From contig BTVR01000001.1 of the NCBI GenBank assembly GCA_045864775.1, forward strand, positions 1,116,001 to 1,180,000: a stretch of DNA of 64,000 nucleotides. Direction: 5' to 3'. Source of the DNA: Macondimonas sp045864775 (GTDB lineage: Bacteria > Pseudomonadota > Gammaproteobacteria > UBA5335). Below, piece after piece: positions 16,931 through 26,182 of the stretch. Position 1 is the first letter of the stretch; each line of letters starts with the position of its first letter. The notes below the pieces were generated by a model. That model did not search any database. It worked only from the letters and a program-made list of their open reading frames with translations, and was not told the DNA's origin. The translations under genes and the position numbers were made by a program.

Positions 16931-17168
16931 GAGATCCTCGGTACAGATCGGCGTGTCGCAGAGCGGAACAGACGCCTTGAGCGTCAAACTGTACCGCAAC
17001 AATGTCATGGTTTTGAATCTGTACTGAAGACGCCTGTCGACCTAGAGTTTGTGTGCGCCACGACAGGAGGATTTCCGTGCCGGCATCGCCGTCTTCGATC
17101 CATGACACCCGCCACAATGCCGGCGCCCGCGGTTGGAAACTGTTCGCGGGCGCGTCGGGGGCCCAGCG
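16931..17168. promoter_or_regulatory. Divergent mocR/operon control region with CTGTAC repeats
   Basis: The 238-bp gap holds CTGTACC at 16989-16995 and CTGTACT at 17019-17025, a direct repeat 30 bp apart and on the same helical face, plus an inverted copy GGTACAG at 16940-16946 next to the mocR start. MocR-type dimers are known to bind spaced direct and inverted repeats of short motifs, so this is the likely operator. Confidence 0.55.
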
Positions 17169-17780
17169 ATGAGCGCGCTGCCCGACAAATCCGTGCTCGG
17201 CGCCCTTGCCATCGCGCTGACCTTCATCGGCACCGCGCCCTACGTCTATTCCACCCTACGCGGCGCAACCCGGCCGCACGTCTTTTCCTGGGTGGCCTGG
17301 GCGCTGACCACCACGGTCGTCTTCTTCGCGCAGCTACAGGGGAGAGGCGGCATCGGCGCCTGGCCGACCGGCGTGTCCGCGCTGCTGACGGCCTTCATCG
17401 CCGTGCTGGCGTGGCTGAAGCGCGGGGACGTGGCCATCAGCCGCAGCGACGGGGTGTTCTTCCTGGCCTCGCTCTCGTCCCTGCCGCTGTGGTACCTCAC
17501 GTCCGATCCCTTGTGGGCCATCGTCATCCTGACCACGGTCGACGTGCTCGGCTTCGGCCCCACGATCCGCAAGGCCTATCACGCGCCGCGTTCGGAGCCG
17601 CCGGTCTTCTACGCGATCTTCGCGCTGCGCAACCTCACGGCCATCCTGGCGCTGGAGCACCACTCGCTGACCACCGTGCTGTTCCCGGCGGTGCTGGGCC
17701 TGGTGTGTCTGTTCATTCTCGGGCTGTTGATGTGGCGCCGTGCCGCGCTCGTGCCCGCCCAGACCGAGGAGTTTCGATGA
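17169..17780 (+). CDS. PQ-loop-like integral membrane protein
   Basis: 203 residues with about seven hydrophobic segments. Two related patches, HVFSWVAWALTTTVVFFAQ and VDVLGFGPTIRKAYHAPRSE, resemble the PQ-loop repeats of SemiSWEET/SWEET-like transporters. I do not recognise a characterised family. The start is ATG 17169; its stop overlaps the first possible start of the next gene (ATGA at 17777). As the first gene of a MocR-facing operon it may move the operon's substrate across the inner membrane; that is inference. Confidence 0.7.
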   Translation: MSALPDKSVLGALAIALTFIGTAPYVYSTLRGATRPHVFSWVAWALTTTVVFFAQLQGRGGIGAWPTGVSALLTAFIAVLAWLKRGDVAISRSDGVFFLASLSSLPLWYLTSDPLWAIVILTTVDVLGFGPTIRKAYHAPRSEPPVFYAIFALRNLTAILALEHHSLTTVLFPAVLGLVCLFILGLLMWRRAALVPAQTEEFR

Positions 17781-17806
17781 ACGTGCCCACCACAGGAGAG
17801 ACGAAG

Positions 17807-18715
17807 ATGCTTGCCGAACCCGCACCGCAACCCCGCCCTTCGTTCGAACAGGCTGTCTGCTGGATGAACGGTCGCCTGATGCCCGCCGCCGAGGCGACCG
17901 TGTCGGTGTTCGACCATGGGCTGCTCTATGGCGATGGCGTCTTCGAGGGCATCCGCTTCTACCATCGGCGGGCCTTCCGGCTTCAGGCGCATCTGGCGCG
18001 CCTCACGCTGTCGGCGCGGGCATTGGCGCTGGCCTTGCCTTGGGGTCCTGCGGCGCTGACCCGCGCGGTGGCAGAGACCCTGGCCGCCGCGCCCGACGAT
18101 GCCGGCTATCTGCGCCTCGTGGTGACGCGCGGGGTGGGCGCGCTGGGGATCGACCCGCGCAGTTGCCGGCAGCCCAATCTCTTCATCATTGCCGATCGGC
18201 TCGACGCGATGGCCGAGGCGCGCCGGCGCGGCGCGCGGCTGATCATCGCGGCCACTCGACGGCTCGGCGCCGACGGGCTCGATCCGCGCATCAAGAGCCT
18301 GAACTATCTGAACCCGATTCTGGCGCGGCTGGAGGCGAGCCGCGCCGGCGCCGACGAGGCCGTGATGCTCAATGCCGCCGGACGGGTCACCGAGGGCAGC
18401 GCCGACAACCTGTTCGTCGTGCAGGGCGGCCGCCTGCTGACACCGCCGGCGAGCGACGGCGCGCTGGCCGGTATCACCCGCGCCGTGGTGCTGGAGCTGG
18501 CGGCAGCGCTCGGCATCGCGGCGTGCGAGCAGTCGCTGACGCCGTATGACCTCTACACCGCGGACGAATGCTTTTTGACCGGCACCGCCGCCGAGCTGGT
18601 ACCGGTGGCCGACATCGACGGCCGGCCGCTCGGGCGTTGCCCGGGGCCGCTGTTCAGCCGGCTCGATCAGGCCTTTCGCGCGCTGATCGAGCGCGAATGC
18701 GGGGACCGGCCATGA
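17807..18715 (+). CDS. Class IV PLP aminotransferase (IlvE/DAAT/PabC superfamily)
   Basis: About 302 residues, fold-type IV. Diagnostic stretches are VSVFDHGLLYGDGVFEGIRFY near the start, the catalytic-lysine region DPRIKSLNYLNPILA, and the cofactor-binding EGSADNLFVV. These fit branched-chain or D-amino-acid aminotransferases; 4-amino-4-deoxychorismate lyase is also in the family and cannot be excluded. The start is ATG 17807, preceded by AGGAGAG; an ATG at 17777 overlaps the upstream stop and is possible. The gene overlaps dinB-like by 4 nt. Confidence 0.88.
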   Translation: MLAEPAPQPRPSFEQAVCWMNGRLMPAAEATVSVFDHGLLYGDGVFEGIRFYHRRAFRLQAHLARLTLSARALALALPWGPAALTRAVAETLAAAPDDAGYLRLVVTRGVGALGIDPRSCRQPNLFIIADRLDAMAEARRRGARLIIAATRRLGADGLDPRIKSLNYLNPILARLEASRAGADEAVMLNAAGRVTEGSADNLFVVQGGRLLTPPASDGALAGITRAVVLELAAALGIAACEQSLTPYDLYTADECFLTGTAAELVPVADIDGRPLGRCPGPLFSRLDQAFRALIERECGDRP

Positions 18716-19254
18716 ACGCGCTGGCGCCCTTGCGTCTTGCCGCCGCCTACAACCGCTGGGCAAACGTACGGATTTTCGGTGCCTGCGCCCGGCTCAGTGA
18801 TGCCGATTACCGGCGCGATCTGGGCGCCTTTTTCCGCTCGGTGCACGGCACGCTCAACCATCTGCTGCTCGGCGACCGGCTGTGGCTGGGGCGGTTACAG
18901 GGCGGCGCGCCGGCGTTCACGACGCTCGATGCCGAACTGCACGTTGATTTCGCCGCGCTCCGCGCCGCACGGGCCGAGACCGACGCCGCGATATGCGCCG
19001 AGGTCGAGGCGCTCGACGGCGCGGCGCTGTCGCGACCGCTGCACTTCACCAGCCTCGTGACCGGCCGGGCGATGGAGTTGCCGCGCTGGGTGGCGTGGAC
19101 GCAGTTGTTCAACCACCAGATTCATCACCGCGGACAGGTGACGGCGCTGCTCACGCGCCTGGGTGTCGACTACGAAGACATCGACCTGATCTGGATGCCC
19201 GGCGCGGGCGATGCCACCCCATCGTCACGACAACAAGAAGGAGGAACCGCATGA
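18712..19254 (+). CDS. DinB-family protein
   Basis: 180 residues of the DinB/YfiT four-helix fold. The three metal-binding histidines are visible as SVHGTLNHLLLGD (about residue 46) and FNHQIHHRGQVTALL (about 130-142). Members are metal-dependent hydrolases or thiol transferases and often have no known substrate. It starts at ATG 18712 inside the stop of the aminotransferase gene and its own stop overlaps the next start, so it is translationally coupled on both sides. Confidence 0.9.
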   Translation: MNALAPLRLAAAYNRWANVRIFGACARLSDADYRRDLGAFFRSVHGTLNHLLLGDRLWLGRLQGGAPAFTTLDAELHVDFAALRAARAETDAAICAEVEALDGAALSRPLHFTSLVTGRAMELPRWVAWTQLFNHQIHHRGQVTALLTRLGVDYEDIDLIWMPGAGDATPSSRQQEGGTA

Positions 19255-19640
19255 TCGACACCCTATTCGCGCGGCGCTTCACCGCCGACTGGATCGCCGC
19301 CTGGAACCGTCACGATCTCGATGCCATCCTCGCCCACTACGCGGACGACTTCGAGATGACCTCACCACTGATCCCGCAACTGGCCGGCGAGCCCTCCGGA
19401 CGACTGCGCGGCAAGACCCGCGTTGGCGCCTACTGGGCGCGCGCCCTGACGCCGCCTGCGCTCACGCTGTCGCCGCGCCTGCGCTTCGAGCTCATCGGCA
19501 TCCTCACGGGCGTCGACAGCGTCGCGCTGCACTACCGCAGCCAGCGCGGCCCGGCCGTGGAGGTGTTGCAGTTCGGCCCGGACGGCAAGGTCGTTCGCGC
19601 CGCCGCCCACTACGGGCCGCGCGCCCAGGAGCAACCATGA
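19251..19640 (+). CDS. SnoaL/NTF2-like protein
   Basis: 129 residues with the NTF2-like cone fold pattern: WIAAWNRHDLDAILAHYADD near the start, a central strand RGKTRVGAYWARAL and the terminal VLQFGPDGKVVRAAAHY. Such proteins are small polyketide-cyclase-like enzymes or binding domains with varied chemistry. The start at 19251 has a strong AAGGAGGA site and overlaps the upstream stop (ATGA); its stop overlaps the cupin start. Confidence 0.88.
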   Translation: MIDTLFARRFTADWIAAWNRHDLDAILAHYADDFEMTSPLIPQLAGEPSGRLRGKTRVGAYWARALTPPALTLSPRLRFELIGILTGVDSVALHYRSQRGPAVEVLQFGPDGKVVRAAAHYGPRAQEQP

Positions 19641-20128
19641 GCAACGACAAACCGCCCGTGGCGCTGCGCGCTGCCGACTGCCCGCCCCGCACGCGGCTGT
19701 CGAACTACCCACCCGCCATCCGCAACTGGCTCGATGGGAAGCTCGCGGGCCGGGAGAAGCGTCCGCTCGGCGACCCGTTTGGCCTCGCCAACTTCGGCGT
19801 CAACCTGACGCGGCTGGCACCGGGCGCGATCTCGGCGCTGCGCCACGCCCACACGCGGCAGGACGAGTTCATCTATGTGCTGGAGGGCACGCCGACGCTG
19901 GTCACCGATGCCGGCGAAATGCTGCTCGCGCCGGGCATGTGCGCCGGCTTTCGCGCCGGAAGCGGGGATGCGCACCAGCTCGTGAATCGCAGCGACGCGG
20001 ATGTGGTCTATCTGGAAATCGGCGACCGCACGCCCGGCGACAGCGCCGCCTATCCGGACGATGATCTGGCCGCTGAGTTGACCGATGGCCAGTGGCGCTT
20101 CACACACAAGGACGGCACGCCCTATTGA
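19637..20128 (+). CDS. Cupin-domain protein
   Basis: 163 residues. The single cupin barrel shows the metal motif LRHAHTRQDEFIYVLEG (His, His, Glu) and the second motif GDAHQLVNRSDADVVYLEIG. It is close to a widespread family of uncharacterised cupins often annotated as transcriptional-regulator-like or sugar-isomerase-like. The start is ATG 19637, overlapping the stop of the SnoaL-like gene. It is the last gene of the five-gene coupled operon. Confidence 0.9.
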   Translation: MSNDKPPVALRAADCPPRTRLSNYPPAIRNWLDGKLAGREKRPLGDPFGLANFGVNLTRLAPGAISALRHAHTRQDEFIYVLEGTPTLVTDAGEMLLAPGMCAGFRAGSGDAHQLVNRSDADVVYLEIGDRTPGDSAAYPDDDLAAELTDGQWRFTHKDGTPY

Positions 20129-20413
20129 GTCGCGACGGTAGGCACCGACCTTGACTTGCGACGACATGCCGGGCTGAGGCCAGCAGCGCGCGCATCGCCG
20201 CCGGTCCACCCTTTGCTGAAACCGATGCTGGTTACACTTGCGCTTTCGCTACGTTGGTTACTTTGTCTTGCGCCGAGACTGGAAGGCTTCAAAGCGGCGA
20301 CCCAGATCGTCGATGTAGATCAGTACGTATCGATGTGATACTCCGCGTCTGAATCACCGAAACAACATGCGCTGTTGGCGTGGCGGGCAGCGATGGTTCT
20401 TCAGGGAGTCGGC

Positions 20414-20770
20414 ATGCGGGAAATTGGCGCGACGATCGGTTTGCTGTGCCTGAGCAACGTGTTCATGACGTTTGCCTGGTATGCCCATCTCAAGACGCTC
20501 CCGTCCAAGCCCTGGATCATCGCGGCCTTGCTGAGTTGGGCCATCGCGTTGTTCGAATACCTGCTGCAGGTGCCGGCCAATCGCATCGGCTACACCGTCC
20601 TCTCGCTGGGCCAGCTCAAGATTCTGCAGGAGGTGATTACGCTCAGCGTGTTCGTCCCCTTCGCGGTCTTCTATATGAAAGAGCCGCTCAGGCTGGATTA
20701 TCTCTGGGCGGGCCTGTGCATCCTGGGAGCGGTGTACTTCATTTTCCGCGCCAAGGGGGTCGCGGCCTGA
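20414..20770 (+). CDS. DUF486 (DMT-type) small membrane protein
   Basis: 118 residues with four transmembrane segments and the DUF486 signature: GLLCLSNVFMTFAWYAHLK at the N-terminus, then FEYLLQVPANRIG and YLWAGLCILGAVYFIFR. The function of the family is unknown, with weak likeness to small drug/metabolite transporters. ATG 20414 is chosen because GGGAG lies 6 nt before it; an open frame extends to a TTG at 20375. The 285 bp before it, after the cupin gene, hold nothing I can identify. Confidence 0.88.
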   Translation: MREIGATIGLLCLSNVFMTFAWYAHLKTLPSKPWIIAALLSWAIALFEYLLQVPANRIGYTVLSLGQLKILQEVITLSVFVPFAVFYMKEPLRLDYLWAGLCILGAVYFIFRAKGVAA

Positions 20771-20883
20771 GGCTTGCCCCGCCGCCTGCCGGCTCGTGGC
20801 CGCTTGCCGGCGCCTCGGCTGTCCTGCACGGCGCCGGATCGCTGCATTATGATGACCGGATTCAAACGCAGCCGAGGTGATGC

Positions 20884-22725
20884 ATGAGTCGAAATCCTTC
20901 CCGAATCCGCCGCGCGGCCGGGCGCGTGGGCGGTTTCATCGATGGCCTGCGGCGCTGGCTGTCGCGGCTCGTGTTCGTGAGTTTCGTGCTGATCGTGGTG
21001 GTGTTGATGCGCACCGATCTGGCCGTGCCGGTACCGGCGGAGTCGGCGCTGGTGCTCAAGCTGCAGGGCGCGCTGGTGGAACAGTCCCAGCAGGATCCGT
21101 TGCAGCGGATGGTGGACGAGGCGGTCGGCGCGCCGGTGCGCGAGACCCGGGTCCGGGACCTGGTGCGGGCGCTGGACGCGGCCGCCACCGACGATCGAAT
21201 CAAGGCCGCCGTGCTCGATTTCAGCCATTTCGAGGGTGGCGAACTGGCCAAGCTGATGCAGATCGGCGCGGCGGTGCAGCGCTTCAAGGCGGCGGACAAG
21301 CCGGTCTTGGCCTACGCCGACGAATACAGCCAGTCGGCGTATCTCATCGCGGCTCAGGCCAGCGAAGTGCATCTGCACCCCATGGGGCAAGTGGGCATCG
21401 AGGGCTTTTCGACCTATCCGCTCTACTTCCGGGATCTGATCGACAAGATCGGGCTCGAGGTCAACGTGTTTCGCGTCGGCGAGTTCAAGTCGGCGGTCGA
21501 GCCCTTCATCCGCAACGACATGTCGGCGGCTTCGCGCGAGGCCAACCGCGGCTGGCTGAGTGATCTGTGGGACGTGTACAAGCAGAACGTGGCGGCGGCG
21601 CGGGAGCTTGCGCCGGAGAAGGTGCAGCGCTACGCCGACCGCATGGCCGATCTGCTGCTCGCCACGCAGGGCGACAGCGCGCAGCTTGCCCTCCAGGAAG
21701 GCCTGGTGGATGCCCTGAGCCACCGCGACGAGTTCCTCGAGCGGGTGATCGAGGAAAGCAGTCCGGACGAGGAAGGCGGCTTCCACGGCATCGACCAGAA
21801 CGGCTATCTGCTGGCGATCGGGCGCGAAGCGCCGGTCGACGCACACAAGCCCACCGTGGGCATCCTCGTCGCGGCCGGGACCATCGTCGACGGCGACCCG
21901 ATGGAGGACGCGGTGAGTGGCGATGCCTTCGCCGAGACCATCCGTCAGGCGCGCCTCGACGAGACGGTCAAGGCGCTGGTGCTGCGCATCGACAGCCCCG
22001 GCGGCAGCGCTTTCGCCTCGGAGGTGATCCGCCGTGAGCTGGATCTGACGCGCGAGGCCGGCAAGCCCGTGGTGGTGTCCATGGGCAGCGTGGCGGCGTC
22101 GGGCGGCTACTGGATCGCGACGGCGTCCGATCGCATCCTGGCCTCACCGGCCACCATCACCGGGTCCATCGGCGTGTTCGGCATCCTGCCCACCTATCAG
22201 GACACCCTGGGCAAGCTCGGCGTGCACGTCGACGGGGTCGGCACGACGGCGCTGGCGGGGGCTCTGCGCGCCGATCGCAAGCTCGATCCGAACGTCGGTC
22301 AGGCCATTCAGGCCATGGTCGAGCGCACCTATCGCGATTTTCTGCTGCGGGTCGCCGACGCCCGGCAACTGCCCGTCGATACGGTCGCCAAGCTGGCCGA
22401 GGGTCGCGTCTGGAGCGGGGCCGATGCGCTCGAGCTGAAGCTGGTCGATGGCTACGGCGAGGTCCCCGACGCGGTCAAGGCCGCAGCCGAACTGGCCGAA
22501 CTGGGGGACGACTACCAGGCTCGTTACCTCGAACCCGAACTGACGCTGGGGCAGTATCTGCTGGCGCGGGTGCAGAGCACGGCGATCGGGATGCAGGCCT
22601 TGCACGCGCTGCTGCCGCCCGAGCTTGCGCGCCTGGTGCAGGACTGGCAGGCTGCGGCCCGACCGCTGATCGCGCCCGCGCAGCGCGGCATCTACGCGTT
22701 CTGCCTGTGCGGACGCCCGGGCTGA
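20884..22725 (+). CDS. sppA: Signal peptide peptidase SppA, 67-kDa type
   Basis: A 613-residue inner-membrane serine protease that degrades cleaved signal peptides. One membrane anchor lies at about residues 28-43. The long form has two tandem ClpP-like halves; the catalytic dyad can be placed as Lys202 (VGEFKSAVEPF) and Ser406 (VAASGGYWIA), matching Lys209 and Ser409 of the E. coli enzyme. SPGGSAFASEVIRREL is the usual preceding motif. ATG 20884 follows GAGGTGA closely. It is transcribed alone and is convergent with metE. Confidence 0.95.
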   Translation: MSRNPSRIRRAAGRVGGFIDGLRRWLSRLVFVSFVLIVVVLMRTDLAVPVPAESALVLKLQGALVEQSQQDPLQRMVDEAVGAPVRETRVRDLVRALDAAATDDRIKAAVLDFSHFEGGELAKLMQIGAAVQRFKAADKPVLAYADEYSQSAYLIAAQASEVHLHPMGQVGIEGFSTYPLYFRDLIDKIGLEVNVFRVGEFKSAVEPFIRNDMSAASREANRGWLSDLWDVYKQNVAAARELAPEKVQRYADRMADLLLATQGDSAQLALQEGLVDALSHRDEFLERVIEESSPDEEGGFHGIDQNGYLLAIGREAPVDAHKPTVGILVAAGTIVDGDPMEDAVSGDAFAETIRQARLDETVKALVLRIDSPGGSAFASEVIRRELDLTREAGKPVVVSMGSVAASGGYWIATASDRILASPATITGSIGVFGILPTYQDTLGKLGVHVDGVGTTALAGALRADRKLDPNVGQAIQAMVERTYRDFLLRVADARQLPVDTVAKLAEGRVWSGADALELKLVDGYGEVPDAVKAAAELAELGDDYQARYLEPELTLGQYLLARVQSTAIGMQALHALLPPELARLVQDWQAAARPLIAPAQRGIYAFCLCGRPG

Positions 22726-22812
22726 TCCACGCGAGCCGCATCGCGGGATCTGACCGGCGGCTCGCCGCCCGCGCCGCTCCAGGCGCACGGCGCCTGATAC
22801 CTGCGCATCCCT

Positions 22813-22838
22813 CGCCGCGCCACGGCTTTGGCGCGGCG
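22813..22838. terminator. GC-rich hairpin between convergent sppA and metE
   Basis: CGCCGCGCC (22813-22821) pairs perfectly with GGCGCGGCG (22830-22838) across an 8-nt loop, in the 146-bp gap between the two convergent genes. It lacks a clear T run in either direction, so it may stall polymerase or stabilise 3' ends rather than be a classic intrinsic terminator. Confidence 0.5.
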
Positions 22839-22871
22839 GGGGACATTCCATGGGCCGCCACGCCACCGCGT

Positions 22872-25157
22872 TCAGCCCGGCGCGTATTCGGCGCGCAGCC
22901 GCCGCGCGGCCTCGACCAGATTGGCCAGCGCCGGCTCGACCTCCGCCCAGGCGCGCGTCTTCAGGCCGCAGTCCGGGTTCACCCACAGCCGTTCGGGTGG
23001 GATCAGCGCGGCGGCCTTGCGCATCAGCGCCACCATCTCCTCCACCGTGGGGATGCGCGGCGTGTGCACGTCGTAGACGCCGGGGCCGATCTCGTTGGGA
23101 TAGCGGAAGCGCTCGAAGGCGCCGAGCAGTTCCATGTCCGAGCGTGAGGTCTCGATGGTGATGACATCGGCGTCCATGGCGGCGATGGTCTCGATGATGT
23201 CGTTGAACTCGGCGTAGCACATGTGGGTGTGGATCTGCGTGGTGTCCTGCACGCCACAGGCCGCGACGCGGAACGCAAGGCTCGCCCAGTCGAGATAGGC
23301 GGCCCATTCGGCCCGGCGCAGCGGCAAGCCCTCGCGCAGCGCCGGCTCGTCGACCTGGATCACGCCGATGCCGGCGGCCTCCAGATCCTGCACCTCATCG
23401 CGTAGCGCGAGCGCGATCTGCAGCGTGGTGTCTCGGCGCGGCTGGTCATCGCGCACGAAGGACCACTGCAGGATCGTCACCGGCCCGGTGAGCATCCCCT
23501 TCATCGGCCGGTCGGTGAGCGACTGGGCGTAGCGGCTCCAGGCCACCGTCATCGGCGCCGGCCGCGCGACGTCGCCATAGAGGATGGGCGGCTTCACGCA
23601 GCGCGAACCGTAGCTCTGCACCCAGCCCTGCGCGGTGAAGGCAAACCCGGCCAGTTGCTCGCCGAAGTACTCGACCATGTCGTTGCGCTCGGCCTCGCCA
23701 TGCACCAGCACGTCCAGCCCCACCGCTTCCTGACGCTCCACGGCGAGCGCGATCTGCGCCTGCATCGCCGCTTGGTAGGCCGCCTCGTCGAGCCGGCCTT
23801 GCCGGTAATCCTGGCGCGCCCTGCGAATCTCGGCGGTCTGCGGGAAGGAGCCGATGGTGGTGGTCGGGAACAGCGGCAAGCCAAAGCGGGCGCGCTGCGC
23901 CTGGGCGCGGACCGGATACGGCTGCAGGCGATCGCCCTGCGCCGGCGTCAGTGCGGCCAGCCGCGTCTGCACCTCGGCGTTTCGGACGCGGGCTGAGGCA
24001 CGCCGCGAGGCGAGCGCGGCTGCGTTGGCCGCCAGCATCGGGGCCACCGCCGTGCGGCCTTCGCGCAGCGCCCGTGCCAAGGTCGCGACCTCGTTCAGTT
24101 TCTGCGTGGCGAAGGCGAGCCAGGAGGCCAGCTCCGGATCGAGCGCCGTCTCCTGCGCCAGATCGACCGGCACGTGCAGCAGCGAGCAGGACGGTGCGAG
24201 CCACAGCCGCTCGCCGAGGCGCGCGTGGATCGGCTCGAGCCCGTCGAGCGTGGCAGCCAGGTCGCTGCGCCAGATGTTGCGTCCATCGACCACGCCCAGC
24301 GACAGGATCTTGTCCGCTGGCAGCCGCGCCGCCGCCTGGGCCACCTGCGCCGGATCGCGCACGGCATCCAGATGCAGCGCCTGCACCGGCAGGCCCAGCG
24401 CAAGCTCGAGGTTCTCGCCCAGACCGCCGAAGTAGGTCGCCAGCAGGATCCGGGGCCCGTCCTGCAACGTGCCATAGGTCGTCGCAAAGGCTGCTTGCCA
24501 CGCGGCGGGCAGATCCAGCGCCAGGATGGGCTCGTCGATCTGCACCCAGGCCACGCCCTGCGCGCGCAGCCGCGTCAGCACCTCGCGGTAGACAGCCGTG
24601 ACCCCCTCGAGCAGCGTCAGGCGGTCGAAGTCCTCACCCTTGACCTTGCCCAGCCACAGCCAGGTGAGGGGACCGACCAGCACCGGCCGGGCGCTGAAGC
24701 CGGCGGCCTGACACTCGGCCACCTGCTCGAACACCGCATCCGAGGCGAGCCGGAAACGCTGGCCGCGATGCAGCTCGGGCACGAGGTAGTGATAGTTGGT
24801 GTCGAACCACTTGGTCATCTCGCAGGCCGGCGCATCCGCGCCCTGCGGCGCCCGCCCGCGCGCCATGCGGAACAGGGTGTCGAGATCGACCGTCGCGCCG
24901 CTCCAGCCGAAGCGCGCCGGCACCGCGCCCAGCAACGCCGAGGTGTCGAGCACGTGGTCGTACCAGCTGAAGTCGCCCACCGGCAGCTGCGTCAATCCGG
25001 CCGCCGCCTGCAGGCGCCAGTGTCGCAGGCGCAGCGCGCGTCCGACCTCCAGCAAGCCGCCGGCATCCAGCTCGCCCCGCCAGTAAGCCTCTACCGCCTG
25101 TTTGAGTTCGCGCCGGGCGCCGATGCGCGGAAAGCCGAGATTGTGGGCCGTTGCCAT
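22872..25157 (-). CDS. metE: Cobalamin-independent methionine synthase
   Basis: A 761-residue enzyme that transfers methyl from 5-methyltetrahydropteroyl-triglutamate to homocysteine without B12. The N-terminus MATAHNLGFPRIGARRELK and FPTTTIGSFPQTAEIR are characteristic; zinc ligands appear in IHTHMCYAEFNDI (His and Cys), a later conserved Glu, and VNPDCGLKTRAW (second Cys). ATG 25157 is preceded by AGGAGT. It is divergent from metR. Unlike many MetE genes in B12-using bacteria, no cobalamin riboswitch precedes it; the 94-bp gap is too short. Confidence 0.97.
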   Translation of the reverse strand: MATAHNLGFPRIGARRELKQAVEAYWRGELDAGGLLEVGRALRLRHWRLQAAAGLTQLPVGDFSWYDHVLDTSALLGAVPARFGWSGATVDLDTLFRMARGRAPQGADAPACEMTKWFDTNYHYLVPELHRGQRFRLASDAVFEQVAECQAAGFSARPVLVGPLTWLWLGKVKGEDFDRLTLLEGVTAVYREVLTRLRAQGVAWVQIDEPILALDLPAAWQAAFATTYGTLQDGPRILLATYFGGLGENLELALGLPVQALHLDAVRDPAQVAQAAARLPADKILSLGVVDGRNIWRSDLAATLDGLEPIHARLGERLWLAPSCSLLHVPVDLAQETALDPELASWLAFATQKLNEVATLARALREGRTAVAPMLAANAAALASRRASARVRNAEVQTRLAALTPAQGDRLQPYPVRAQAQRARFGLPLFPTTTIGSFPQTAEIRRARQDYRQGRLDEAAYQAAMQAQIALAVERQEAVGLDVLVHGEAERNDMVEYFGEQLAGFAFTAQGWVQSYGSRCVKPPILYGDVARPAPMTVAWSRYAQSLTDRPMKGMLTGPVTILQWSFVRDDQPRRDTTLQIALALRDEVQDLEAAGIGVIQVDEPALREGLPLRRAEWAAYLDWASLAFRVAACGVQDTTQIHTHMCYAEFNDIIETIAAMDADVITIETSRSDMELLGAFERFRYPNEIGPGVYDVHTPRIPTVEEMVALMRKAAALIPPERLWVNPDCGLKTRAWAEVEPALANLVEAARRLRAEYAPG

Positions 25158-25239
25158 GATCGTTACTCCTGAAAAAGCCTGGCCGGCATTCTCGGCGGCG
25201 GGGTAACATGAATCAAACGGATATTTCTCAGCATTAACA

Positions 25240-25252
25240 TGAGCATTATTCA
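25240..25252. promoter_or_regulatory. Candidate MetR binding site
   Basis: TGAGCATTATTCA matches the MetR consensus TGAANNTNNTTCA at all but one fixed position. It ends on the A of the metR start codon and lies 83 bp upstream of the metE start, so it would serve metE activation and metR autorepression. Confidence 0.55.
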
Positions 25253-26163
25253 TGATCGAATGGCGTCATCTGCGCAGTCTCACGGCGCTGCGCGACACCG
25301 GCAGCCTCACCACGGCCGCCGAGCAACTGCACCTCACCCAGTCCGCGCTGTCGCATCAGCTCAAGGAACTGGAGGATCGCCTCGGCGCACGGCTGTTCGA
25401 GCGCAAGAGCCGGCCGGTGCGCTTCACGCTCGCCGGTGAGCGGCTGCTGAGCCTGGCGGATCAGGTGTTGCCGCAGGTGCGCGCGGCCGAACGTGATCTG
25501 GCGCGGCTGCGCACCGGGCATGCCGGGCGGCTGCACCTGGTCGTCGAATGCCACAGCTGCTTCGACTGGCTGATGCCGGCGCTGGATGCCTTCCGCGGGC
25601 TGTGGCCGGAAGTCGCGCTGGACATCTCGATGGGTTACGGCTTCGAGCCGCTGCCGGCGCTGGCGCGCGGCCAGATCGACATGGTGATCACCGCCGATCC
25701 GCTGCCCGGCGAGGGGGTGCGTTACCAGCCGCTGTTCCGCTACCAGAACGTGCTGCTGCTGCCGGCCGGCCACCCACTGGCCATGAAATCGTGGATCGCG
25801 CCGACCGATCTTGGCGGCGAGACGCTGATCACCTACCCGGTCGAGGTCGAGCGGCTCGATCTGTTCAGCCGCTTCCTCATCCCGGCCGGTGTGACGGTGG
25901 AGCGCCGCACCAGCGAACTGACGCTGATGATCATCCAGCTGGTCGCCAGCGGGCGGGGGCTCACCACGCTGCCGCAATGGGCGGTGGCACAGGTCGTTGC
26001 CGCCAGCGGGCTGATCAGCCGACCGCTGGGCGAGCACGGGTTGTGGAGCACGCTGTATGCCGCCATCCGCAGCGAGGACGATGAGGTTGCTTACCTGAGC
26101 GAATTCATCGAGATGGCGCGCAACAAATGCTTTGCGACGCTGGAAGGACTGCGTCCGGCCTGA
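25252..26163 (+). CDS. metR: LysR-family regulator of methionine synthesis
   Basis: A 303-residue LysR regulator closely following the MetR pattern: MIEWRHLRSLTALRDTGSL, the HTH core AAEQLHLTQSALSHQLKELE, and the MetR-specific VVECHSCFDWLMPALDAF. Homocysteine is the known co-inducer of the family. It is divergent from metE, the standard arrangement. The ATG at 25252 has only a weak ribosome-binding site and sits at the edge of the candidate operator, suggesting low, self-limited expression. Confidence 0.94.
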   Translation: MIEWRHLRSLTALRDTGSLTTAAEQLHLTQSALSHQLKELEDRLGARLFERKSRPVRFTLAGERLLSLADQVLPQVRAAERDLARLRTGHAGRLHLVVECHSCFDWLMPALDAFRGLWPEVALDISMGYGFEPLPALARGQIDMVITADPLPGEGVRYQPLFRYQNVLLLPAGHPLAMKSWIAPTDLGGETLITYPVEVERLDLFSRFLIPAGVTVERRTSELTLMIIQLVASGRGLTTLPQWAVAQVVAASGLISRPLGEHGLWSTLYAAIRSEDDEVAYLSEFIEMARNKCFATLEGLRPA

Positions 26164-26182
26164 GCAAGCGGCGCAGGCGATC

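Noticed and set aside
20156..20338. A 60-codon plus-strand frame between the cupin and DUF486 genes
   Set aside because: No ribosome-binding site, no family likeness, and coding signal not above background.
25158..25251. A B12 riboswitch controlling metE
   Set aside because: The gap is only 94 bp and lacks the conserved cobalamin core; the riboswitch at 26226-26410 points to nrdA.
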